The notes under the pieces were generated by a model. That model was given only the letters and a program-made list of their open reading frames with translations, was not told the origin of the DNA and did not search any database. Of a stretch of 43,515 nucleotides of DNA, positions 31,441 to 40,259 are shown in pieces. The stretch covers positions 1-43,515 of the forward strand of contig WHUZ01000184.1 in NCBI GenBank assembly GCA_015179045.1, read 5' to 3'. How positions within the stretch are numbered: the first letter of the stretch is position 1; each line of letters opens with the position of its first letter. Both the position numbers and the translations under genes were made by a program. Source of the DNA: Kalaharituber pfeilii. Its lineage: Eukaryota > Ascomycota > Pezizomycetes > Pezizales > Pezizaceae.

Positions 31441-32390
31441 TAGTAAACGCAGAGAGTTACCGTCCGCCAGGCCAAAAAGACACTTAACCAGTGATACTCG
31501 CTAGTCCTCTGCGTGGCTCATATAGCACATTTTATAACTGCGATGCCGGCGCCCGGCTGTCGCATATCACCTCCGTCACATATGCGTATACTGTGCGCAC
31601 ATCCACCGACCGTCCGCCCTCCAGTTGCAGTGAATCCGTAACAGCAAATACATTACAAAAGCTCTCATGGCGCATGTGGAATTTTACGCATGTTAAATAG
31701 TCTCGTCGCGCATGGAGAAAATGGGTCATTTTCCACATGTTAACTACGCTACACATAGGCTCTTTGCAGATGTGGAAAATAGGTTCTTTTTGGCATGTTG
31801 AATTCGTTGGAAATGACCGCTTCACATATGAGAAAATGGGTCATTTTCGGCACGTTAAATGTGTTGAAAATGTGTATTGCTAATTGGGATTATTACTTAA
31901 CAAGGTAGTTAGGGTAGTTGTAGTTGCCGGAGGTTTGTGATGAGAAGTACAGTGGTGTGTAACGTTAGGGTAAAAATTTGTATGGGCTGTCGACGAAAAG
32001 TCATCTGAATTGGGATAGGTTGTCGACGAAAAGTCATGTCTTTTTGGCATAGACCATTCTGAAAACTACTGAGTCTATTTTCGATGGAGTTTTTTGGCCG
32101 TTGCTGCCAAGCTATAGCATGGCAAGGATATGACAGGGATAGCCTACTAGTGCAAAAATTTACTCAAAACTCGCTATCTTTCATTATAAATACAGCAAGA
32201 TTTAGCGTACGAAATGTATTATTTTTTTACATAGAAATATAGAGGAGACGTAGGGCTTTCATTTGAGGCCGGTTTGAAGATAATCAGAGCAAAATTGCGT
32301 GTTGCGGCGGGGATACGAAGTTGTATGTCTTACCGGGCCGTGAAAAAGCCCAACTTTCGCTGCCTAACCCTACCCTTTGGCTATGTAGAC
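31441..32390. other. No gene recognised
   Basis: Contains diverged 58-bp units at 31640-31870 and a short direct repeat TGTCGACGAAAAGTCAT (31988 and 32018). Nothing else supported. Confidence 0.4.
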
Positions 32391-33791
32391 TTGAGCAGCG
32401 CAATGGTAGCGCATCTTCGGAGTGCAATAGCAGCATATATTCATCTCGTGCTGTTGGGTCAGGCCTTCCACCATTCCAGTAGCCATTTCGGTAGCTACTT
32501 TACCAGCCATTTCACTAGCCATCTGTAATCGGACCCCTCGCCCAAGACCCTCCAGCTCCGGTCCTATACTGGCAATCAACATACTATATGCCAGTATTTG
32601 CACACGTGCAGCTGACTCTGACCCCCTCGTAACTCGGTATACTCCTTCTAGCATTCCCATATATGTCCCTACACCTGTGAGCTCACTTGAGCAACATGGC
32701 CGCCAGCATTCTACTCATCGCTTACAAACCCGAACCGGAAGAACGTGCCAGAATCTGGTAGAAGAACTCGGATCCCCAGAACCTGCTGAAAAGACGTCGA
32801 ACCTGCCGCAAAGCCTTAGAACCTGCTGGAAGACCTCGGAATCCACCAGCAACAGGTATCACTGAGCTCATTCCCGGATATTCCTCATGCTTCTACCCGC
32901 TTCCAGTCATTTCCTTGGCCTTCCATGTACTTCCAGTCGTTTCCTTGGTTTTCCATGTACTTCGTTTGTTTGTTTGCTCGTTTGTTTGTTTGCTTGGATT
33001 TGCCACCGAGGGCTTTCTATAAAAGAGGCCCTCCGCCCTCCTCCCTCTTGCTTCTCCACGCACCAACTTGTATTCTACCCAAGGTGTGTATTTAGCTTTT
33101 CAATACATCTACCTCTCGGCATCACATAGCTCCGACCGCCTCTGCCTCTGCCTCTGCCTCTGCCTCTGCCTCTGCTGTGAAATCGTCTGCCGCCCGCCCC
33201 GTACCCGGTTCCGGTACCCTGGACCCCCTGAGACCCCGAAATCCCGACCCGCCGACCCCACCCAGACCAGTTTATTACACCATCTCGGTAGCCATTCCGG
33301 TAGCCGTTTGGGCAGCCATTTCAGCAGCCTTTTCAGCACGCATTTCGGTAGCCATTTCGGCTGCCAGTTCAGCGGCCATTTCAGCAGCCATTTCGGCAGC
33401 AGTTGCAGTACGCATTTCGGTAGCCATTTCGGTAGCCATTTCAGCAGCCTTTTCAGCATGCATTTCGGGTGCTATTTCGGCTGCCAACTCACCAGCCATT
33501 TCACCATTAGATACACATGGCTGTGCTGACGCAAGGGCACAAGCTGAGCTCCAATTGTCACGCGGCGGCGAGCTGGTGCTGCTAACGGATACGACCGGTT
33601 CAGGGTAACAGTAGCTTCTCAAGCGCTGAACGGCAGAGCCTTGACAGGAGAAGCTTGCCGGTAGTAGTTCAGTGGTTCCAGTTCAGCGGCGATGCCAGAC
33701 TATGGTGAAAAGGCAGAGAAGACCAAGTACTGAATTAGATCTAGGGATTGACAAGAATAACAAGAACATATGAACCATATGGGTCCTAGCA

Positions 33792-33853
33792 ACCCTGCCA
33801 TGGCCACGTGCTACAAGCGGGGTTATGTGATTTAAAAAAAAAAAAAAAAAATA
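33792..33853 (+). mobile_element. Micro-retroposon T2, 62 bp, with exact empty site
   Basis: ACCCTGCCATGGCCACGTGC...GCGGGGTTATGTGATTT plus poly-A, flanked by ATGGGTCCTAGCA (33779-33791, 33854-33866). Duplication copy 1 has this word once, uninterrupted, at 1844-1856. This demonstrates a real insertion after the duplication. Confidence 0.95.
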
Positions 33854-34452
33854 ATGGGTCCTAGCAGGCGGGCTATAATGGCGGGTGGGCCATACTGGTA
33901 GGCAGGCAATACTGGCAGGAGGGCTATAGTGGCAGGCGGGCTATACTGGCAGCTTGCTAGCTACCTATAGCTAGCCGGTTCTATGAGCTTGCCGACGGGA
34001 GACGGGAGGCGGTCATGGCTTGCCGGCGGTCGTGGCTTGCCGGCGGTCGTGGCTTCCCAGCGGTCGTGGCTTGCCGGCGGTCGTGGCTTGCCGGCGGTCG
34101 TGGCTTCCCATTGGTCGTGGCTTGCCGGCGGTCGTGGCTTGGTGTGTGGCGGCCGTAAGGACAATGTGTGCATATATATGACGGGTCCCTTTCAACATCG
34201 TGAGATGTGTGAACGTGAGCTGAATCTGACACGTACCGTAGGGCCCGTTGGATGGCACGAGAGTGGCATGATAAGTGCAATTTCGTATGTATGGCGGGTC
34301 CCTTTCATTCGCGAAATTATCTGACACGTACCATAGGGCCCAATCGATGACACGAGAATGGCAGAATGAGGTCAATATCTCAGGTATGGCGAGTCTCTTT
34401 CAACATCATGAAATGTATAGCACCTATGCCAAGAAACCATGGATAGCACCTG

Positions 34453-34497
34453 TGCCAAGAAACCATGGAGCTACAGCTGCTCCATGGTTTCTTGGCA
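34453..34497. repeat. 19-bp-arm hairpin (duplication copy)
   Basis: Identical to 2463-2507. Confidence 0.85.
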
Positions 34498-34733
34498 TGA
34501 TGAGACGCAATGGCAACGCACTTTCACAACACAATGGCAGCACACTTTGGAAGCACAATGGCACCGCACTTTTGAAGCGCAATGGCAGCGCAGCTTCGCA
34601 GTGCAATGGCAGTGCAGCTTTGCAGTGCAATGGCAGCATACACTTGATATGTATAGTTGGTGCGACCCGATGGTACAAGATGAAGTGGAATAAGCTGAAT
34701 TTGACAGGCCCTAGCCATTCCAGTAGCCATTTC

Positions 34734-35094
34734 TTTTTTTTTTTTTTTTTTTTTTTTTTTTCATTACTCGCATGCCGCCCTACGGGCTATGGCGAGGTTT
34801 TTGATATTAAGAAGCTTAAATAAAAATGTCTTCTAACTACATATGTTACCCGCGGAGTCCATACATGATGCGGGAGAGAGGTCCTCGTGTGAAGTCCTCG
34901 TGTACCGAGCCTGTCTACTTCCTTCCTCTGTCCGTCTCGTACACGCTCGTCCTCAGCCACCGTCCTCCGAGTTTCACCTTGTCTGCTTTCGTCTCTGTCT
35001 CCAGGTAGGCTACGACGGAGCTCGTCTTTTTTCCTTCTTCCTCCAATATTGCCTTTTTTCGTAACCATCTGACCCCTCGGATCATGCCTAAAGT
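34734..35094 (-). mobile_element. LINE ORF1-type insertion, tail T1 (duplication copy)
   Basis: Same insertion as 2744-3097, with the ORF1 end YETDRGRK, T1 tail and longer poly-A. TSD AGTAGCCATTTC at 34722-34733 and 35095-35106. Confidence 0.8.
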
Positions 35095-36312
35095 AGTAGC
35101 CATTTCGGTAGCCATTTTAGCAGCCATTTCAGAATGCATTTCGATAGCCATTTTGGCAGCCATTTCAGCACGCATTTCGGTAGCCATTTCGGCTGCCATT
35201 TCAGCAGCCTTGCAGCATTCATTTCGGTAGCCATTTCGGCTGCCATCTCAGCACGCATTTCAGTAGCCATTTCGGCTGCCATTTTAGCAGCCTTTTCAGC
35301 ATGCATTTCGGTTACCATTTCGGCACGTATTTTGGCAGCCATTTCAGCGGCGATTTCAGCAGCCATTTCAGTACGCATTTCGGTAGCCATTTCGGCAGCC
35401 ATTTCGGCATGAGATATGTATGGCAGTTCCGACCCAAGCCTCAAGGGCACGAAATGAGCTGCAATGAGCTGAGAATTTGACTGGTAGAGCAGGTATGGCC
35501 TGACGGCCAGAGATGAAGTGAATTTGACATGTACGGCCAGCCCGATTCGACGCCACGAGATAATGCAGAATGAGCTGAATTTGATAGATGTGGCAGCCCC
35601 GACCCACTGGCGTGAGATCAGGTGGAATGAACTGCGTTTCATACCTACAACAGCTCCAATCTGACACCATGAGATTAGCTAGAATGAGCTGAACTTGGTA
35701 GACAGCCGGCGGGCCTTTGCATTTTTTTCCTAATTGTGAAGAAAAACCTTGTGCCGCTTGTAATCAACCCAGCTGTTCCACACGAAATGCTATAAAGGTA
35801 TAGGTATAGATAGGACCATGGGGGGTATTGCTTCGGGGCAGAAGGACTTGAGCCTCGTCTGGCTGGAAGTCCTCGAGCCTATCCATTCTGCATGGAACGA
35901 TATAGAGGTATAGGTATAGGTGGAACCATAGGAGCATTGCTTCCTGGTGGAAGGCCTTGAGCCTGTTCTGACCCGAAGGCCTTGAGCTTAAGCTCAAGGC
36001 CCATCCGTTCCGCACGCAACGTTATAGAGGCATAGGCATAGGTGGGAAACCATTCCTAGTCCATACGGAATGATATAGAAGTATAGACATAGGTGGGAAA
36101 CTGTTCCGCACGGACTGATATAGAGGTATAGCTATAGGAAACAGTTCTACACGGAACGATATAGAGGCATAGGCATAGGTAGGAAACTGTTCCGTACAGA
36201 ATGATATAGAGGTATAGGCATTGGTGGAAACCGTTCCGCATGGAACGATATAGATATATAGGTTCAGAAGTGCATTGCCCCTAACTCTAAGGCATTGTAT
36301 AGTAAATAGGTT

Positions 36313-36374
36313 TTTTTTTTTTTTTTTTTTTTTTGTCACATGACCCCGCATGCGGCTGTTCGCCATGGCAGGAC
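36313..36374 (-). mobile_element. Micro-retroposon T2, with exact empty site
   Basis: Minus strand GTCCTGCCATGGCGAACAGC...GCGGGGTCATGTGAC plus poly-A. It is flanked by TAGTAAATAGGTT (36300-36312, 36375-36387). The same word is single and uninterrupted at 4114-4126 in duplication copy 1. Confidence 0.95.
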
Positions 36375-36548
36375 TAGTAAATAGGTTATGAATCTAATTC
36401 AGTACCTGATCTTTTCTGCCTTTCACCATAACCTGCCATTGCCGCTGAACTGGAACCGTTGAACTCCTGCAAGCCTCTTATGTCAAGCCTCTTCCATTCA
36501 CCGCTTGTGAAACTACTGTTACCCTGAATCAGCCGTATCCCTTAGCAG

Positions 36549-37352
36549 TGTAACAGACCGGCCTCAGGGTTTTTTTTTGTTTTTGTTTTTATTGCATTAC
36601 TCGCGTGCCGCCTTGTAGGCTATGGTGAGGGTTTAGATATATGCAAGACAGTAACTAAATAGTAACTCGCAAATAAAACTATAAAAATGAGAATGAACGT
36701 GTAATAAATCCTCCGTCTACTCCGCCGCCCAGTCCATCATCTCCGCCAACGTCCGGCCTCAGGAAGCTAGTAGCCAGGACGGAGTCGCAGATCGAGTCAG
36801 GCGGGCCACGCAATGCTCACAGGTTTAAGCAGAACGCTGCTTATAGTTATAGAGGAAAAAGTATAGCCAGGAGAGTATATATTTATTGCTTGAGGGGTCT
36901 AGAGTACGGGGTGGAAAAGGAGTCTTTAAATACAGGAGAGGGCAACACAGAAATAGAGAGATGTAGAAAGGCTTCCTTAAGCTCTGTGTCTTCAGTATGA
37001 TCGATGTTATCCAAAAAGCGTAATTCCTTAAGTGCCATGCCCTCAGTACAATTATTGTTATCCAACCAGTGTAATCATAACCCTTAAGCGCTGCTTATCC
37101 AAAAGTATACTAGTCATTATCCAAAACTGTCCTAGTGGGCAAGTAATGAGATTCCTTGAACCCGGTAGACCTTAAAACAGTTCAGGGTAACTGATCGTGA
37201 TCGGTGACAGGCAGCATCTGCCACCACCCGCCGCCGCGCGTGACATGAATGTTCTACAGTTAATACATTAAACCACCAAAAAAATCACAAAAAATCAAAA
37301 CAGATTGCTCCGGTTCCACTAGAGTTTAGTCATATGGAACCAGGGCATTACA
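36549..37352 (-). repeat. Gypsy-type LTR (duplication copy)
   Basis: Counterpart of 4282-5094: minus-strand start TGTAATGCCC, end CTGTTACA. Contains the LINE tail at 36569-36752. Confidence 0.6.
36569..36752 (-). mobile_element. LINE ORF2-type tail T1 (duplication copy)
   Basis: Same insertion as 4304-4491, peptide AEMMDWAAE and stop, TSD CCGGCCTCAGG at 36558-36568 and 36753-36763. Confidence 0.85.
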
Positions 37353-37722
37353 GTCCATCTCAGGGAGATGCCGGACAACGGTCTTCCCCTGCTCAACTCG
37401 AGAGTTGAACCAGGCCCTCAATTCTATCCCTCTCCATGGCGCTTTTGGTTACCTCCATCGCTGGAGACCACAGCTTTCCACTTCAGCCAAGGTGACAGGT
37501 CACTTCGATCCTTAGCATAGCACTTGACCTATTGAACTGATGTGCAGCGCACCTTTACAGCAGGTATATGCTAGTCTCATGCCAAGACTGTGGCACAGGC
37601 TTCTCCTTCCTCACTTAGGGTTCGCCCTCTCGCTGTCTAAATATTCTGTGCATAGTGCCTGAATATTTACATTATTAGCACCTTAATTATTTGTGCGCAG
37701 TGCCTAATAGTTCTGGTGGAAT

Positions 37723-37830
37723 ATGTCGGACGCAAAAGGAAAAGAGAGCTTTGAGAGAGTTCAAGTAGTAAATACTGAGATTAAGAAAACAATACCAATT
37801 ATAACTACCTCCCCAATGGAGACTATTGTG
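37723..37830 (+). pseudogene. MSDA-family ORF start, truncated
   Basis: MSDAKGKESFERVQVVNTEI, then the similarity to the 7019-7267 ORF ends after about 30 residues and 58-bp satellite sequence follows. The upstream leader is conserved. Confidence 0.5.
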
Positions 37831-38260
37831 CCCATCGTAAATACATTGCCAATGCTCTCGTCGCACCTGTAGAAAATACACCATTTTATGCCTATTATAT
37901 ACGTCGCAAATGGGCTTATTGCGCATATGAAAAATAGACCATTTTGTATATATTAAAAACTGCTCACCATACATCTGTCAAGTAAGGAGTTTGCTAAGTT
38001 CAGGTAAACTAGTACTTGTACCGGTCGCTGCTGGAGTTAACCACCATGCAGGCTATTAACTACCAGGCAGGCTCAGCCATGTAAAATTGACCATTTTGTG
38101 CATGTTAAATACGTCAGAAAATTGCCATATGTGAAAGAGACATGTTAAATGCGTTGAGAATACCTTGCTCGCGCATATATGCCATTTGGCGCATGTTACA
38201 TGCGTCGAAACTTGGCTCCTCACGCATGTACGAAATAGGCGACTGTGAAGCCCCTGATAG

Positions 38261-38325
38261 TGCCCTGCCATGGCGAACAGCTACAAGCGGGGTCATGTGA
38301 TATAAAAAAAAAAAAAAAAAAAAAA
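38261..38325 (+). mobile_element. Micro-retroposon T2
   Basis: TGCCCTGCCATGGCGAACAGC...GCGGGGTCATGTGATAT plus poly-A, flanked by AAGCCCCTGAT (38248-38258, 38326-38336) in non-repetitive sequence. Confidence 0.9.
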
Positions 38326-38611
38326 AAGCCCCTGATGGTATGCGTTAACTCTGCGTGCCGATGTCACTAAACCAGCGGGTGATGCCCATTCGCAGTATCT
38401 CTGGAATGGCTTATCTACCCCCAATAGAGCCGGACTCACAGTGGTACACAGATAGATTTGGCTACTTAGCACGATAGTAGATGAAATGTAATTAGTTCAG
38501 AGAATAAATCATGCATCATGTGGTATTTTAAAGAATCTGATAGCACCAAGTGAATGGTCATTGGGTATGGTATCCGACATGCTAGGTGAGTTGCCTCACG
38601 TTGCGTGGAAT

Positions 38612-38917
38612 ATGTCTAACGCAAAAGGAAAAGAGAAGTTTGAGAGAGTTCAAGCAGTAAATACTGAGATTGAGAGAATAATACCAATTAGAAAACCTAG
38701 ACAATATGCTGAAGCCTTCTATAGTCATTTTGTATGTATTAAATATGTTACAAATTGGCTCTTCGTGCATGCAGAAAATGAGCTCTTCGCGTATGTAGAA
38801 AATGAGTCATCTTGTGCCTGTCAAATATATCGAAAATTGGCTCCATGCTCACTAGATAGTGGATTTCGTCAATACAATTCTATTACTGCAAACTTCCATA
38901 GTAATGCAACCTACTAG
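38612..38917 (+). pseudogene. MSDA-family ORF start fused to 58-bp satellite
   Basis: MSNAKGKEKFERVQAVNTEI...KPRQYAEAFYSH matches the family for about 38 residues. The rest of the frame is read from diverged 58-bp satellite. Confidence 0.5.
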
Positions 38918-39132
38918 CCACACGGTTCCAGACCAGCTCCTCGGCAGCATGCTGGAGACTTAGGAGTGCGGATGGAATGACATGCATAATGCTCGCCCAG
39001 CTCCCCTCGACTTGGATGATTTCTCAACTAATAAATCAATGTATTATTCTCACATGTCCTTGGCAAACTGGGGCTAACGACACACGTGCGGTGAGCCGTA
39101 TTTAATATGCGCAAATTGGAAAGTATTATCTT
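38918..39132. other. No feature recognised
   Basis: End of the copy-2 insertion; contains a single diverged 58-bp-like word near 39105. Confidence 0.35.
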
Positions 39133-39302
39133 GAAGATTAATCGAGTTTAAAGCCAAGTTTTATTTAAAATCTTCTTATGTGAAAAAAAAAACAATACTG
39201 GAACGAGTACCATCAAAGTCCGCACCAAAATGCTCCAGTAAACGAGAACAAAAAAAAATAACATCCCCTTGCTGAAACTTTAACTTCATCCCTAAATCAG
39301 GT
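39133..39302 (-). pseudogene. TET/JBP-like 3' fragment (duplication copy)
   Basis: Matches 5120-5288. Only the last 40 or so codons (GDVIFF...LEHF...GTRSSIVFFF) remain. The sequence then jumps to the 13478 segment through a short filler. Confidence 0.8.
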
Positions 39303-40058
39303 ACCGGTATCTCTATGTACGGATGAAATTCCTAAAGTTTGAACAAAGTACTAGTCTCGTAGCCAGTGTTGTTCTTGAGAACAACTGTAGTATTGGATTC
39401 ATGCAGGCTCGAACATGAACGCACTGAGTGTGACGTTATATCCCCAACCAAGAGGCTGGCGCGTGCGAGATTAGAACTCCAGTACTAAGTTGGCTCTTAC
39501 CAACTATAGATATTTTCAGAGTTAAGTAGAGCAGTTATATGCTCACATTGTCTGGTTGACTTGCATAACCCTAAGATACCGAACATGCAAAATTGCCTAT
39601 TCTGGCATTTTATTTAGTCCAAGGATGTGCTGTCGAGACTACAAGTATGTCAAGGTAATAATGTGGCCCTACCCTAAGGTTGTACGACTAGGCTAGCATT
39701 ACATTACCAGGGTTGAAGTGTTGCAGTACAGGGATCGATACATTATGTATGTATGTACCCCAGCTTCTGAGACTATCCTTCCCGCAACTCTAAGCTCCCG
39801 AGCGATGACGTTATAATCCTTGCTTAGTCTCATTCCTAACCAATAATACTCATATATCAAAATACACAAACAGCTACTAGGTAAGTAGTAGTGATGAGAA
39901 TACCAAACACTGCTTCAGTACAGACAATACTCACCCAATTCTGCGTCAGGGGGCCTTGCCAATTTAGGCAAGTGGTTGCCAAGAATACGCACCTAACTAA
40001 TTGTCTTGGCATTGCAATTCAGGGACTTCCGTTGTACACATTTCCCTGGTTAGCGTAC
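39303..40058. repeat. Segmental duplication, copy 2 (distal segment)
   Basis: Corresponds to 13478-14244. The left junction is AATCAGGTA-CCGGT-ATCTCTATG; the right end is cut by the LTR at 40059. Confidence 0.9.
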
Positions 40059-40226
40059 TGTGGCGGTGTGTGCAAGCATGTTACCGGAAGCAGGCTGATT
40101 GCCGAAACCGGGAAGTGAGGAGTAGGTCATGTATGTATGAGAGGGGGGACGTATGAGAGATTCTGAGAAAACCAACCTACACTGAATAATACAAAATTTC
40201 TTGTTAACAAAGAAAACCCTTCCACA
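40059..40226 (+). repeat. 5' LTR of a Ty3/Gypsy element, 168 bp
   Basis: Starts TGTGGCGGTG and ends CTTCCACA, with 5-bp inverted termini TGTGG/CCACA. It begins exactly where the segmental duplication stops (GCGTAC). Confidence 0.8.
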
Positions 40227-40230
40227 GATT

Positions 40231-40245
40231 TGGCGGTCCTACGAA
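40231..40245 (+). other. Candidate primer-binding site
   Basis: TGGCGGTCCTACG lies four bases after the LTR and begins with TGG, complementary to a tRNA CCA end. The tRNA was not identified. Confidence 0.5.
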
Positions 40246-40259
40246 GGCTTCTTCAAGAC

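Larger units (their letters stand above)
32391..37378. repeat. Segmental duplication, copy 2 (first segment)
   Basis: Direct copy of 454-5119 with the same internal order: promoter-like block 32672-33275 (TATAAAAG at 33018), 15-bp array 33277-33512, leader 33585-33740, 17-bp array 34014-34140, hairpin 34453-34497, 30-bp array 34505-34650, LINE 34734-35094, 15-bp array 35095-35410, LTR leader 35764-36548, LTR 36549-37352. Differences are mainly insertions and repeat-number changes. I see no excess of C-to-T changes, so repeat-induced mutation has not acted on this pair. Confidence 0.9.
37379..39132 (+). mobile_element. 1.75-kb insertion specific to duplication copy 2
   Basis: Copy 1 reads CCGGACAA directly into AGATTAATCG (5119/5120); here 1754 bp separate these words. 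The insert contains MSDA-family ORF starts at 37723 and 38612, diverged 58-bp satellite after each, and a T2 micro-retroposon. No clear target duplication or terminal repeat is visible, so a deletion from copy 1 cannot be excluded. Confidence 0.6.

Noticed and set aside
31900..32400. Telomere-like words (GTTAGGGTAAA, TAACCCTACCC)
   Set aside because: Isolated single words, not a tandem array.
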